Shown: positions 54,901 through 64,000 of the stretch, one piece after another
How positions within the stretch are numbered: the first letter of the stretch is position 1
How the letters are laid out: each line of letters begins with the position of its first letter
Source of the DNA: Acidovorax sp. sic0104
GTDB lineage: Bacteria; Pseudomonadota; Gammaproteobacteria; Burkholderiales; Burkholderiaceae_C
Direction: 5' to 3'
DNA length: 64,000 nucleotides
Assembly: GCF_019219095.1 (NCBI RefSeq)
Contig: NZ_JAHUWH010000001.1
Location: 434,001 to 498,000 of the forward strand
Made by a program: the position numbers and the translations under genes
Notes under the pieces: generated by a model
What the model was told of the DNA's origin: nothing
Seen by the model: only the letters and a program-made list of their open reading frames with translations
Database searches by the model: none

Positions 54901-55817
54901 GCCTTCTTGCCGCCCGCGTTCATGGCGATATTGCCGCCGATGCAGCTGGCTTCGGCGCTGGTCGGGTCCACCGCGAAGACGAAGCCCGCGCGCTCGGCCG
55001 CGTCGGCCACCCGCTGGGTGACCACGCCGGCCTCGGTCCACACCGTGCCCACCTCGCTGTCCATGCCCGGCAGGCGGCGCATCTCCACCTCGGTCATGGC
55101 TTCGAGCTTTTCGGTGTTGATGACCGCGCTCTTCCAGGTCAGCGGAATCGCGCCGCCGGTGTAGCCGGTGCCGCCCCCACGCGGAATGATGGTCAGGCCC
55201 AGTTCGATGCAGCCCTTGACCAGGCCGGCCATCTCGGCCTCGGTGTCGGGCGTGAGCACCACGAACGGGTATTCGACGCGCCAGTCGGTGGCGTCGGTCA
55301 CATGGCTCACGCGCGAGAGACCGTCGAACTTGATGTTGTCCTTGGCCGTCAGGCGCCCCAGCGTCTTCTGGATCTGGCGGCGCAGCTGCGCGGCCTGCTC
55401 GAAGGTGGCGTTGAATTCGGCCACCGCACGGCGCGCGGCCACGACCAGCTCGCCCACCAGGCGGTCGCGCCCGGCGTCGTCGGCGGGGGTGCGGCGCTTG
55501 TCGACTTCGCCCAGGCGGTGCTGCAAGGCATCCACCAGAAGCTTGCGACGGGCCGGGTTGTCCAGCAGGTCGTCCTGCAGGTAGGGGTTGCGCTGCACGA
55601 CCCAGATATCGCCCAGCACCTCGTACAGCATGCGGGCGGAGCGCCCAGTGCGGCGCTCCTTGCGCAGCTGGTCCAGCACATCCCACGAGGCGGAGCCCAG
55701 CAGGCGGATCACGATCTCCCGGTCGGAGAACGAGGTGTAGTTATAGGGAATCTCGCGCAGACGGGCGGGCTCGGCGGCCTGCGCCTGCAAGGCAGCCAAC
55801 GCAATCGGAACATTCAT
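51903..55817 (-). CDS. Giant FAD-binding oxidase with Fe-S and CCG domains (DUF3683 type)
   Basis: 1304 residues joining four parts: an N-terminal DUF3683 (about 1-110); a PCMH-type FAD domain (V-V-L-T-P-D-T-E near 198, [10 protein letters not shown] near 225) with its C-terminal FAD-oxidase cap; a two-cluster ferredoxin segment with [11 protein letters not shown] near 832 and [12 protein letters not shown] near 895; and two CCG domains (Y-L-C-C-G-Y-P near 1085, C-C-G-E-S-G near 1200) as in heterodisulfide reductase or GlpC/LldE. It resembles a fusion of a D-2-hydroxyacid (D-lactate or glycolate) dehydrogenase with its electron-transfer subunits. No signal peptide, so likely peripheral on the inner membrane. 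Substrate unknown; serA lies just upstream. Confidence 0.9.
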   Translation of the reverse strand: MNVPIALAALQAQAAEPARLREIPYNYTSFSDREIVIRLLGSASWDVLDQLRKERRTGRSARMLYEVLGDIWVVQRNPYLQDDLLDNPARRKLLVDALQHRLGEVDKRRTPADDAGRDRLVGELVVAARRAVAEFNATFEQAAQLRRQIQKTLGRLTAKDNIKFDGLSRVSHVTDATDWRVEYPFVVLTPDTEAEMAGLVKGCIELGLTIIPRGGGTGYTGGAIPLTWKSAVINTEKLEAMTEVEMRRLPGMDSEVGTVWTEAGVVTQRVADAAERAGFVFAVDPTSAEASCIGGNIAMNAGGKKAVLWGTALDNLASWRMVTPDAQWLEVTRLDHNMGKIHDVETATFELQYFEADGKTPVRTETLAIPGKTFRKEGLGKDVTDKFLSGLPGIQKEGCDGLITSARWVVHRMPEHTRTVCMEFFGNAKDAVPSIVEIKDYMFAEQKRSGVLLAGLEHLDDRYLKAVGYATKSKKGNGGLPKMVLIGDIAGDNADEVARVTSEVVRIANSRSGEGFIAISADARKKFWADRKKTAAISRHTNAFKINEDVVIPLPRMAEYTDGIERINIELSLRNKLKLCDALTEFFERGNLPLGKHDADDEVPSPELLQERVAQAIALVQDVRALWQGWLHDVQALFPQLQDHTLRASWKTQLRAPLSGIFTGAAFKPILQEVTAIHQRVLKGRVWVALHMHAGDGNVHTNLPVNSDDYEMLQTAHEAVERIMVLARSLDGVISGEHGIGITKLEFLTDDELRPFAQYKQKVDPEGRFNKGKLLRNQELPALSGRALEADSASNPVRHADLTNAYTPSFGLMGHESLIMQQSDIGAIADSVKDCLRCGKCKPVCSTHVPRANLLYSPRNKILATSLLVEAFLYEEQTRRGVSIKHWQEFEDVADHCTVCHKCESPCPVKIDFGDVTMNMRNLLRKMGKKSFRPGNKLAMTMLNATNPDTIKFMRSAMVDVGFKAQRMAVDLLRKVARKQTAKPPATVGTAPVKEQVIHFINKKLPGGLPKKTARALLDIEDKDYVPIIRNPAATTAETEAVFYFPGCGSERLFSQVGLATQAMLWHAGVQTVLPPGYLCCGYPQRGSGQFDKAEKMITDNRVLFHRVANTLNYLDIKTVVVSCGTCYDQLQGYEFGKIFPGSRIIDIHEYLLEKGITLQGKGAYLYHEPCHNPMKQQDSMKTVKALVGEQVLKSDRCCGESGTLGVTRPDVSTQVRFRKEEEIRKGEARLRESGAVAEKDNVKILTSCPSCLQGLNRYQDDLQNGLLEADYIVVEMAREILGENWMPEYVQRANGGGIERVLV

Positions 55818-55939
55818 GGGGGATCTACCTGGGGCGGGCGCACAGCGCCCATGAGCCTTGGGGGCGCGATTTTAAGCCACCGCCCTCTCCCCTGCCGGAC
55901 CGCAGCCCGCGGACCTGCAGCGGCAGGCCGTGCAAAGTG

Positions 55940-57169
55940 TCAGAACAATACGCGGCTGCGCAGCGTGCCCTCCACCTTGGCCAGCTTGTCCAGCGCCAGG
56001 TCTGACGAGGCTGCATCGATGTCGATCACCACGTAGCCGATCTTCTCGTTGGTCTGCAGGTACTGGGCAGAGATGTTGATCCTGTTGTCCGAGAAGATGC
56101 GATTGATCTCGGACAGCACGCCCGGCACATTGCGGTGGATGTGCAGCAGTCGGTGCTTGCCCGGGTGGGCGGGCAGCGCCACCTCGGGGAAGTTGACCGA
56201 CGACGTGCTGGTGCCGTTGTCGCTGTACTTCACCAGCTTCTCGGCCACTTCCAGGCCGATGTTGGCCTGGGCTTCCATCGTGGAGCCGCCCACGTGCGGG
56301 GTGAGGATCACGTTGTCCAGGCCCCGCAGGGGGGACTGGAACTCGTCCTTGTTGGTGCGCGGCTCGACCGGGAACACGTCGATGGCCGCGCCCAGCAGCT
56401 TCTTGGCCTTGAGCGCACCCGCCAGGGCGTCGATGTCCACCACCGTGCCACGGGCGGCATTGATCAGGATGGCGCCGGGCTTGAGGGCCGCGATTTCGGC
56501 CGGGCCGATCATGCCTTCGGTGGAGGGCAGCTCGGGCACGTGCAGGCTCACGATGTCGCTCTGGCCCAGCAGTTCGTGAAGGTGGTGCACCTGGCGGGCA
56601 TTGCCCAGCGGCAGCTTGTTGACCACGTCGAAGAAGGCCACGTGCATGCCCAGCGCCTCGGCCAGCACCGACAGCTGCGTGCCGATGGAGCCGTAGCCAA
56701 CGATGCCCAGGGTCTTGCCACGGATCTCGTACGCGTTGTCCGCCGACTTGAGCCAGCCGCCGCGGTGGGCCACGGCGTTCTTCTCGGGAATGCCGCGCAG
56801 GAGCAGGATGGCTTCTGCCAGCACGAGCTCGGCCACCGAGCGGGTGTTGGAGTACGGCGCGTTGAACACCGCTATGCCCCGCTCGCGCGCGGCGTCCAGG
56901 TCCACCTGGTTGGTGCCGATGCAAAAGCAGCCCACGGCCACCAGCTTCTGCGCGTGAGAGAACACCTCCTGCGTGAGCTGCGTGCGCGAGCGGATGCCCA
57001 GGAAGTGCACGTCGGCGATCTTGCGCTTGAGTTCTTCGTCGGGCAGCGCGCCGGACACGGTTTCGATCTGGGTGTAGCCCGCCGCACGGATCACATCCAC
57101 GGCGGAAGCGTGGATGCCCTCGAGCAGCAGGAATTTGATCTTGTTCTTGTCCAGCGAATTGGTAGCCAT
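55940..57169 (-). CDS. serA: D-3-phosphoglycerate dehydrogenase
   Basis: 409 residues from the ATG at 57169, the length of the E. coli-type enzyme. First step of serine synthesis. Rossmann motif G-I-V-G-Y-G-S-I-G near residue 157, catalytic Arg/Glu/His regions (N-A-A-R-G, H-V-G-G-S-T near 292), and a C-terminal ACT domain (H-R-N-V-P-G-V-L-S-E-I-N near 345) that senses serine. Divergent from ugpB with about 300 bp between starts. Confidence 0.96.
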   Translation of the reverse strand: MATNSLDKNKIKFLLLEGIHASAVDVIRAAGYTQIETVSGALPDEELKRKIADVHFLGIRSRTQLTQEVFSHAQKLVAVGCFCIGTNQVDLDAARERGIAVFNAPYSNTRSVAELVLAEAILLLRGIPEKNAVAHRGGWLKSADNAYEIRGKTLGIVGYGSIGTQLSVLAEALGMHVAFFDVVNKLPLGNARQVHHLHELLGQSDIVSLHVPELPSTEGMIGPAEIAALKPGAILINAARGTVVDIDALAGALKAKKLLGAAIDVFPVEPRTNKDEFQSPLRGLDNVILTPHVGGSTMEAQANIGLEVAEKLVKYSDNGTSTSSVNFPEVALPAHPGKHRLLHIHRNVPGVLSEINRIFSDNRINISAQYLQTNEKIGYVVIDIDAASSDLALDKLAKVEGTLRSRVLF

Positions 57170-57309
57170 GGCAATAGGAAGGATGGAGTGAAGAAGAAAG
57201 ATCCGGCGCGCTGACGGCGCGAACGAACCGGGCAAGCGGCAAAGCGCGTGCGGTCACCAGCATGGTGCATCGCACAAAACCTTGCAAGCCTCGGTAAATG
57301 CGTCGCACA

Positions 57310-57331
57310 TTGTCACAAAAAGGTCACAATC
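57310..57331 (+). promoter_or_regulatory. PHO box upstream of ugpB
   Basis: TTGTCAC-AAAA-AGGTCAC-AATC: two heptamers 11 bp apart with an A-rich spacer, the classical PhoB-binding arrangement. It lies 138 bp before the ugpB ATG. Known regulation of ugp operons by phosphate starvation supports it. Confidence 0.75.
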
Positions 57332-57468
57332 GCATCCCTTACGGGGAATCCCAAGGGGTTTCCCGGTTGTTGCACGCCCAAAGGGCATGCGACAACGACA
57401 TATCAATGACACACGGGCCGCCTAGCATTCGGCCCTTGTGTTTTTCGTCATTCTCAGAGGACATATTC

Positions 57469-58782
57469 ATGCAAACGAAGCATCTGGCGGTTTGTGCTGC
57501 CATCGCCATGTCGGCCTGTCTCCCCGCTCAAGCCCAGGCACCGGTCGAGATCCAGTGGTGGCACTCCATGAGCGCGGCGCTTGGCGACTGGGTCAATGAC
57601 CTGGCCAAGCAATACAACGCCAGCCAGACCAAGTACAAGGTGGTGCCCACCTACAAGGGCACGTATGACGAATCCATGACTGGCGCCATCGCCGCCTTCC
57701 GTGCCGGCAATGCGCCCCACATCATCCAGGTGTTCGAAGTGGGCACCGCCACCATGATGGCCAGCAAGGGCGCCATCGTGCCCGCAGCCAAGGTGCTCAA
57801 TGACGGCGGCTTCAAGTTCGACCCCACGCAGTACGTGTCGGCAGTGGCCGGCTACTACACGGCGCCCAACGGCCAGATGCTGAGCTACCCGCTCAACAGC
57901 TCCACCACCATCTTCTATTACAACAAGGACGCCTTCAAGAAGGCCGGCCTGGACCCTGAAAAGGCGCCCAAGACCTGGCCTGAGGTGTTCGCCGCCGCGA
58001 CCAAGCTCAAGGCCAGCGGCCACAGCTGCCCCTTCACCACCAGCTGGATCAGCTGGACGCAGCTCGAGAGCTTCTCGCTGTGGCACAACACGCTGTTCGC
58101 GTCCAAGAACAACGGCTTTGACGGCAACGATGCCAAGCTGGAAATCAACACCCCGCTGCACGTGCGCCACTTCGAGAACCTGGCCAAGGCCTCCAAGGAT
58201 GGCAGCTTTGTCTACAAGGGCCGCGGCAACGCGCCTGACGCATCGTTCCCCTCGGGCGAGTGCGCCATGATCACCGGCTCGTCGGGCCTGTATGCCCGCG
58301 TGGCCAAGGAAGCCAAGTTCGCCTACGGCATCTCGGCCCTGCCCTACTACGCGGATGTGAAGGGCGCCCCCCAGAACACCGCCATCGGTGGCGCCAGCCT
58401 CTGGATCATGTCCGGCAAGAAGGCCGAGGAATACAAGGGCGTCGCAGACTTCCTGAACTTCCTGAACGACACCAAAGTCCAGGCCGCCAGCCATCAACGC
58501 ACCGGCTACCTGCCCGTGACCACCGCCGCGTACAAGCTGACCGAGGCATCGGGCTTCTATGAAAAGAACCCCGGCACCGACGTGGCCGTGACGCAGATGA
58601 TCCGCAAGGCCACCGACAAGTCGCGCGGCATCCGCCTGGGCAACTTCGTGCAGATCCGCACCATCATCGACGAAGAAACCGAACAGATCTGGTCCGGCAA
58701 GAAGTCGCCCAAGGAAGCCCTGGACACCGCTGTGACCCGTGGCAACGAACAGCTGGCCCGCTTCGCACGCGCCAACAAGTAA
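57469..58782 (+). CDS. ugpB: sn-Glycerol-3-phosphate ABC transporter, periplasmic binding protein
   Basis: 437 residues from the ATG at 57469, preceded by AGAGG. The signal peptide ends at A-Q-A-Q-A (about residue 24); the mature start P-V-E-I-Q-W-W-H-S-M is typical of UgpB. Captures glycerol 3-phosphate or glycerophosphodiesters in the periplasm. First gene of a full ugpBAECQ set under the PHO box; a strong hairpin follows its stop and would raise its yield over the membrane parts. Confidence 0.95.
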   Translation: MQTKHLAVCAAIAMSACLPAQAQAPVEIQWWHSMSAALGDWVNDLAKQYNASQTKYKVVPTYKGTYDESMTGAIAAFRAGNAPHIIQVFEVGTATMMASKGAIVPAAKVLNDGGFKFDPTQYVSAVAGYYTAPNGQMLSYPLNSSTTIFYYNKDAFKKAGLDPEKAPKTWPEVFAAATKLKASGHSCPFTTSWISWTQLESFSLWHNTLFASKNNGFDGNDAKLEINTPLHVRHFENLAKASKDGSFVYKGRGNAPDASFPSGECAMITGSSGLYARVAKEAKFAYGISALPYYADVKGAPQNTAIGGASLWIMSGKKAEEYKGVADFLNFLNDTKVQAASHQRTGYLPVTTAAYKLTEASGFYEKNPGTDVAVTQMIRKATDKSRGIRLGNFVQIRTIIDEETEQIWSGKKSPKEALDTAVTRGNEQLARFARANK

Positions 58783-58838
58783 GTACGGTCCACCATCTGT
58801 CGGTGCCGCCCCTCCCGACAGAAGGGCGGCATCGAAAG

Positions 58839-58890
58839 CCCGCCGCCCCGTCAGCCAGCATGGTTCACGGGGCGGCGGGGTTTTCTTTTT
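58839..58890 (+). terminator. Strong terminator or attenuator between ugpB and ugpA
   Basis: Perfect 13-bp stem CCCGCCGCCCCGT/ACGGGGCGGCGGG, 15-base loop, then GTTTTCTTTTT. ugpA starts 13 bp later, so read-through must supply the rest of the operon unless another promoter exists. Confidence 0.85.
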
Positions 58891-58902
58891 GAGAGTCTGG
58901 AC

Positions 58903-59784
58903 ATGGAAAAACGCGTTCTCTTTCGCTCTGCGTGGCTGCCCTGGGTGCTGATAGCGCCCCAGTTGGTCATCATCAGCGTCTTCTTCTTCTGGCCCGCGGG
59001 CCAGGCCCTGGTGCAATCCTTTCAGATGCAGGACAGCTTCGGCCTGTCCAAGGAATGGGTGGGCCTCGACAACTTCAAGACCCTGTTCGAAGACCCGGGC
59101 TACCTGGCCTCGTTCAAGACAACGGCCTTCTTCTCGATCCTGGTGGCGGCGGTCGGCATCTGCCTGTCGCTGATGCTGGCCATCTTTGCCGATCGCATCA
59201 TCAAGGGCGCCATCGTCTACAAGACCGCGCTGCTGCTGCCCTACGCAGTGGCTCCGGCCGTGGCCGGTGTGCTGTGGATGTTCATGTTCTCGCCATCCCT
59301 CGGTGTGGTGGCCTACATGCTGCGCCAGTCGGGCTTCAACTGGAACCACATGCTCAACTCCGACCACGCGATGTCGCTGATCGTGATCGCAGCCGTGTGG
59401 AAGCAGATCTCCTACAACTTCCTGTTCTTCCTGGCAGGGTTGCAGTCCATCCCCAAATCGCTGATCGAGGCAGCCTCGATCGATGGCGCCGGCCCCTGGC
59501 GCCGGTTCTGGAGCATCCAGTTCCCGCTGCTCTCGCCCACCACCTTCTTCCTGTTGGTGATCAACGTGGTCTATGCCTTCTTCGACACCTTCGCCATCGT
59601 GGACTCCACCACGCAGGGCGGCCCGGGGCGCGACACCGCCATCCTGGTCTACAAGGTGTACCACGACGGCTTCAAGGCCATGGACATGGGCGGCTCGGCC
59701 GCGCAATCGGTCGTGCTGATGGCCATCGTGGTCGTGCTGACCGTCATCCAGTTCCGCTACGTCGAAAAGAAAGTGCAGTACTAG
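58903..59784 (+). CDS. ugpA: Glycerol-3-phosphate ABC transporter permease UgpA
   Basis: 293 residues, six predicted helices and the MalF-type EAA loop E-A-A-S-I-D-G-A-G-P near residue 188. Forms the channel with UgpE. The ATG at 58903 sits in the shadow of the hairpin after ugpB. A diverged family A repeat follows its TAG. Confidence 0.95.
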   Translation: MEKRVLFRSAWLPWVLIAPQLVIISVFFFWPAGQALVQSFQMQDSFGLSKEWVGLDNFKTLFEDPGYLASFKTTAFFSILVAAVGICLSLMLAIFADRIIKGAIVYKTALLLPYAVAPAVAGVLWMFMFSPSLGVVAYMLRQSGFNWNHMLNSDHAMSLIVIAAVWKQISYNFLFFLAGLQSIPKSLIEAASIDGAGPWRRFWSIQFPLLSPTTFFLLVINVVYAFFDTFAIVDSTTQGGPGRDTAILVYKVYHDGFKAMDMGGSAAQSVVLMAIVVVLTVIQFRYVEKKVQY

Positions 59785-59877
59785 ATGACTCCCCCCCGAA
59801 GCGCCTTTGGCGCCTCCCCCTCGAGGGGGCGCCTCCAGCGGCCCGGCAAAACCGGTTCCGCGGTGGCACGCGCGACA
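59785..59877 (+). repeat. 3'-anchored repeat, family A copy 6 (diverged)
   Basis: ATGACTCCCCCCCGAAGCGC, CTTTGGCGCCTCCCCCTCGA, GGGGGCGCCTCCAGCGGCCC, ending AACCGGTTCCGCGGTGGCAC. Starts on the ugpA stop; includes a run of seven C. Confidence 0.7.
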
Positions 59878-59933
59878 GCGCCCACTGATTCACGCATGTC
59901 TTCTTCATCGCCCTTCTCTCCTGGAGCCCTCGC

Positions 59934-60785
59934 ATGGTAGAGCGCAGTCCTTATCTCACCGCGTTCTCGCACCTCATCATGGTGCTGGGCGTGATCATCG
60001 TCGGCTTCCCGCTGTACCTGGCCTTCGTGGCCTCCACGCACACCGCGCAGGACATCGTGCAGGTGCCCATGCCCATGGTGCCCGGCAACAACTTCTGGCA
60101 GACCTACCACGACGCGCTGTTCGGCGGCGGCACAGGCGCTGGCTCCACCGCGCCGGTGGCGCGCATGATGTGGGTGAGCTTCGTCACCGCCATCGTCATC
60201 ACCGTGGGCAAGATCGCTATCTCGCTGCTGTCGGCGTTCGCCATCGTGTACTTCCGCTTCCCGTTCAAGGGCATCTGCTTCTGGCTGATCTTCATCACGC
60301 TGATGCTGCCCGTGGAAGTGCGGATCGGCCCTACCTACCAGGTGGTGTCGGACCTGGGCATGCTCAACAGTTATGCGGGCCTGACGGTGCCGCTGATCGC
60401 ATCGGCCACGGCCACGTTCCTGTTCCGCCAGTTCTTCCTCACCGTGCCCGACGAGCTGGTCGAAGCCGCACGTGTGGACGGCGCCGGACCCATGCGCTTC
60501 TTCAAGGACATTCTCGTGCCGCTGTCGCGCACGTCCATCGCCGCGCTGTTCGTGATCCAGTTCATCTACGGCTGGAACCAGTACCTGTGGCCGCTCCTGG
60601 TGACCACGTCCGAGGACATGTACCCAGTGGTCATCGGCATCAAGCGCATGCTGGCCGGTGGCGACGCGGGCAACGAATGGAACATCGTGATGGCAACGGC
60701 CCTCCTGGCCATGCTGCCGCCCGCCTTCGTGGTGGTGGTGATGCAGCGCTGGTTCGTCAAGGGCCTGGTGGACACCGAAAAGTAA
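59934..60785 (+). CDS. ugpE: Glycerol-3-phosphate ABC transporter permease UgpE
   Basis: 283 residues, the MalG-type partner permease with six helices and the EAA loop [10 protein letters not shown] near residue 180. The ATG at 59934 has GGAG about 8 bases upstream. Followed by a family B repeat and then ugpC. Confidence 0.95.
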   Translation: MVERSPYLTAFSHLIMVLGVIIVGFPLYLAFVASTHTAQDIVQVPMPMVPGNNFWQTYHDALFGGGTGAGSTAPVARMMWVSFVTAIVITVGKIAISLLSAFAIVYFRFPFKGICFWLIFITLMLPVEVRIGPTYQVVSDLGMLNSYAGLTVPLIASATATFLFRQFFLTVPDELVEAARVDGAGPMRFFKDILVPLSRTSIAALFVIQFIYGWNQYLWPLLVTTSEDMYPVVIGIKRMLAGGDAGNEWNIVMATALLAMLPPAFVVVVMQRWFVKGLVDTEK

Positions 60786-60787
60786 AG

Positions 60788-60845
60788 AAAATCAGCCCCT
60801 ACCGCTTTATCCATCTGCGTTAGCAGCTACCAATTCAATAGCAAA
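60788..60845 (+). repeat. Dispersed hairpin repeat, family B copy 4
   Basis: AAATCAGCCCCTACCGCTTT, ATCCATCTGCGTTAGCAGCT, ACCAATTCAATAGCAAA. Fills nearly the entire gap between ugpE and ugpC, so it should be in the operon message. Confidence 0.7.
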
Positions 60846-61853
<1,008 letters not shown>

Positions 61854-61979
61854 CATTCCCCTGAGGCGCTTCGCGCCTTCCCCCTTCTCCCGGCTGCGCC
61901 GGAGAAGCGGGGAACAGGAACGCCACCCGCGGCCTGGCAGAGCCAGTTCCACGGTGGCACTGGCCTGGTTCGCGCCAGT
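61854..61979 (+). repeat. 3'-anchored repeat, family A copy 7
   Basis: Starts on the ugpC TGA: CATTCCCCTGAGGCGCTTCG, CGCCTTCCCCCTTCTCCCGG, CTGCGCCGGAGAAGCGGGGA, then GCCTGGCAGAGCCAGTTCCA and CGGTGGCACTGGCC. Confidence 0.8.
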
Positions 61980-62024
61980 TTCAAAGTGCGCGTGCAGCGC
62001 AACCGCACCAAGGAAGACACCACG

Positions 62025-62765
62025 ATGACCGCCCCCTGGCCCTATCCCCGCTGGATCGCCCACCGAGGCGCTGGCAAGCTGGCGCCCGAGAACACACTGG
62101 CCGCGTTCCGCCTGGGCGCGCAGCACGGCTATCGCATGTTCGAATGCGATGCCAAGCTCTCTGCCGACGGCGTGCCCTTCCTCATGCACGACGCCACGCT
62201 GCAGCGCACCACCAACGGCCACGGCACCGGCGGCGACCTGCCTTGGAGCGAGCTGGCCCAGCTCGACGCGGGCGGCTGGCACTCGCGGGCCCATGCGGGC
62301 GAGCCGCTGCCCACGCTGGAGAACCTCGCGCGCTATTGCATCGCCAACGGCTTCTTCCTCAACATCGAGATCAAGCCCACGCCGGGGCTCGAAGAAAAGA
62401 CCGGCCGGGTGGTGGGCGAGCTGTCGGCACGCCTGTGGCAGGGCCAGGCCGTGCCGCCGCTGTTCTCCTCGTTCAAGCCTGACGCGCTGGCCGGCGCCCG
62501 CGCCACCGCGCCGCACATCCCGCGCGCGCTGCTGATCGACGCACTGTGGGACGGCTGCCTCGATGCCGCCCGCGAGCTGGGCTGTGTGGCCATCGTGTGC
62601 AACCACGCGCTGTGGGACAGCGCCCTGGTCGCACAGGCCAAGGCTTCGGGCCTGCGCACGCTGAGCTACACCGTCAACGACGACTGGGCGGCACAGCGGC
62701 TCATCGACCTGGGCACCGACGGCATCATCACCGACCGGGTCGACCTGTTCAGCCCTGCGGGCTGA
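62025..62765 (+). CDS. ugpQ: Glycerophosphodiester phosphodiesterase UgpQ
   Basis: 246 residues from the ATG at 62025. GDPD fold: W-I-A-H-R-G-A-G near residue 10, A-P-E-N-T-L-A-A-F near 20, E-C-D-A-K-L-S-A-D-G near 40 and the second catalytic His in L-M-H-D-A-T-L near 55. No signal peptide, so it releases glycerol 3-phosphate from imported glycerophosphodiesters in the cytoplasm. Last gene of the ugp operon. Confidence 0.95.
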   Translation: MTAPWPYPRWIAHRGAGKLAPENTLAAFRLGAQHGYRMFECDAKLSADGVPFLMHDATLQRTTNGHGTGGDLPWSELAQLDAGGWHSRAHAGEPLPTLENLARYCIANGFFLNIEIKPTPGLEEKTGRVVGELSARLWQGQAVPPLFSSFKPDALAGARATAPHIPRALLIDALWDGCLDAARELGCVAIVCNHALWDSALVAQAKASGLRTLSYTVNDDWAAQRLIDLGTDGIITDRVDLFSPAG

Positions 62766-62831
62766 TCCACTCCCAGCCCGGGGCCGCCGGCTCGAACACT
62801 CTTTCACAAGGGTGGCGGCGGGCGCAGCACA

Positions 62832-64000
62832 ATGCTGCGCATGACACTGCATTGCATACGAGCCCGCCTGGCGGCCAGCGCAGCCTCCCTGGCCTTCGTG
62901 CTGGTGCTGGCCGCGCTGCCGGCGCCCCCCTCACACGCCCAGGGACGTGCCACGGCCCCAGCCGCTGCAGCCAGCAGCGCTGCCAGTGAAAAGCCCGAAC
63001 TTCCCAGTGTCGACTCGCTGCGCGACCGGCTGGAAGCCATCCCCGCCAAGATCGGTGAAGACGACGACTACCGCCAATGGCTCAGTGACATCGCGGCCAT
63101 CGGCACGGCGGCCACCCAGGTGGCGGCGCGCCGCGCCGAAGCACTGGCCGACGTCGATACGCGGCTCGCCGGCCTGGGCCCGGCACCGGACAAAGGGGCC
63201 ACGGCAGAAGCGCCCGACGTCGCGCAACAGCGCAGCGCGCTGGCCAAGGAGCGCAGCAGCATCGACGCCGAGCTCAAGCTCGCGCGCCTGATCGCGGTGG
63301 ATGCGGAGCAACGCGGCGCCGACATCATCCGCCAGCGCCGCGAACAGTTCCAGACCGCACTGACGACGCGCATCGACTCGCCCCTGACCAGCACTTTCTG
63401 GCGCAATGTGCGCAGCGCGTTTCCCGGCGACCTGGCGCGCCTGCAGTCACTGGGTGCCGAGTTGCAGGAGTCCGCAGCCCGGGCCTGGGAGCCCGCGCAC
63501 CGCACGGGATTCGTGGTCAGCCTGGCGATGGCCTTGTTCGTGGCTGTGGCCGGCACCTGGCTGGCAGAGCGCCTGCTGCTGCGCCTGGCCCCGGCGCGGC
63601 TGCCGCCCGGGAGGCTGCGCCGTTCGCTGCTGGCGTTTGCGTCCGTGCTGGTACACACCATGCTGCTGGCCCTCGCGGGCCAATTGGCCTGGGGCGGGCT
63701 CACTGTGGACGCAGTCCCAAGCCCGCGCCTGCAGGCCTTTGAGCGCGCCACGCTGCAACTGCTGGTGTTTGCCGCGTTCATGATCGCGCTGGGCCACGCC
63801 CTGATCTCGCGCAAGCGCAGCTCCTGGCGCCTTACCGCCCTGTCGGACGAACTGGCCACGCGCCTGGCCCCCTACCCCTGGTGGCTGGCCCTGACCACCG
63901 TGCTCGGGGGCCTGGTCATCGAAGTCAATCGCGTGGTGGGTGCCAGCCTCTCGGCCGAAGTGTCGGCGCACGCCGTGTCGGCCCTGCTGATGGCCCTGGT
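62832..64000 (+). CDS. DUF3772/MscS-type mechanosensitive channel protein (partial, runs off right edge)
   Basis: 389 codons visible, open to the window end. Start at the ATG 62832 (another at 62841). A signal peptide ends near S-H-A-Q (about residue 37), then an Ala-rich linker, a helical periplasmic region (about 55-190) with A-x-R-R-A-E-A-L and L-A-K-E-R-S-S-I-D-A-E-L, matching the DUF3772 domain, then hydrophobic helices from about 225. Proteins of this build have an MscS channel domain at the C-terminus, which would lie beyond the window. Role: release of solutes on osmotic downshock. Confidence 0.8.
   Translation, partial: MLRMTLHCIRARLAASAASLAFVLVLAALPAPPSHAQGRATAPAAAASSAASEKPELPSVDSLRDRLEAIPAKIGEDDDYRQWLSDIAAIGTAATQVAARRAEALADVDTRLAGLGPAPDKGATAEAPDVAQQRSALAKERSSIDAELKLARLIAVDAEQRGADIIRQRREQFQTALTTRIDSPLTSTFWRNVRSAFPGDLARLQSLGAELQESAARAWEPAHRTGFVVSLAMALFVAVAGTWLAERLLLRLAPARLPPGRLRRSLLAFASVLVHTMLLALAGQLAWGGLTVDAVPSPRLQAFERATLQLLVFAAFMIALGHALISRKRSSWRLTALSDELATRLAPYPWWLALTTVLGGLVIEVNRVVGASLSAEVSAHAVSALLMAL

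Noticed and set aside
53544-56036. 830-residue plus-strand frame opposite the giant oxidase
   Set aside because: Typical antisense shadow (His/Val/Gly-rich); the minus strand carries a coherent multi-domain enzyme with cluster motifs.

Overview
The window is high-GC chromosomal DNA from a betaproteobacterium, most likely a member of the Comamonadaceae (Acidovorax or a close relative). This is inferred from gene content and synteny: hrcA-nadK-recN, a dynamin-like GTPase with mutY, ubiE/ubiJ/ubiB clustered with DUF971 and HIT genes, fmdB-DUF502-aspS, a giant DUF3683 FAD/Fe-S oxidase beside serA, and three families of dispersed intergenic repeats. No rRNA, CRISPR array or complete IS element was seen.

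Layout. (1) 1-1.8 kb is the edge of a prophage or phage-derived island: three minus-strand tail-type genes, one a striking 14-residue Trp repeat protein running off the left end, then the last 66 codons of a tyrosine integrase next to tRNA-Arg(ACG). (2) 1.8-17.3 kb is core housekeeping: tRNA-Arg, tRNA-Met/Ile2(CAT), hrcA, nadK, recN, rapZ, mutY, dynamin, mutM, a TPR protein, lolB, ispE, tRNA-Gln(TTG), prs, rplY, pth and a ferredoxin. A near-ideal sigma-70 promoter lies inside ispE and probably feeds tRNA-Gln and prs. (3) 17.5-24.8 kb is a dipeptide/oligopeptide ABC uptake operon (two permeases, two ATPases, binding protein) followed by an amidase. (4) 24.9-28.8 kb holds poorly characterised genes (membrane-anchored protein, TTC38-like TPR, HEAT-like) and a histidine phosphatase. 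(5) 28.9-33.1 kb is a red/far-red photosensory operon: heme oxygenase (makes biliverdin), bacteriophytochrome histidine kinase, single-domain response regulator, and a kinase-like protein that keeps an H-box but appears to have lost its ATP-binding motifs. Nearby, at 35.2-36.3 kb, a blue-light BLUF protein follows folE directly. (6) 36.5-44.9 kb carries clsB, an EEP-family hydrolase, a response-regulator/TPR fusion, nudB, a lipoprotein, aspS, DUF502 and fmdB. (7) 45-51.7 kb has a sodium:solute symporter and the ubiquinone genes ubiB, ubiJ and ubiE with a Tim44-like protein between. (8) 51.9-57.2 kb has the 1304-residue oxidase and serA. (9) 57.3-62.8 kb is a complete glycerol-3-phosphate operon, ugpBAECQ, preceded by a textbook PHO box and with a strong hairpin after ugpB. 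(10) The window ends inside a DUF3772/MscS-type channel gene.

Three interspersed repeat families stand out. Family A (7 copies, about 85-125 bp) always starts within 0-3 bp of a stop codon and in the same orientation as that gene. Family B (5 copies, about 50-65 bp) is a less GC-rich imperfect hairpin. Family C (3 copies) is a short REP-like palindrome. No gene here is clearly a wholly new system. The best candidates for follow-up are the Trp repeat tail protein, the degenerate kinase-like partner of the phytochrome, and the 3'-anchored repeat family A.
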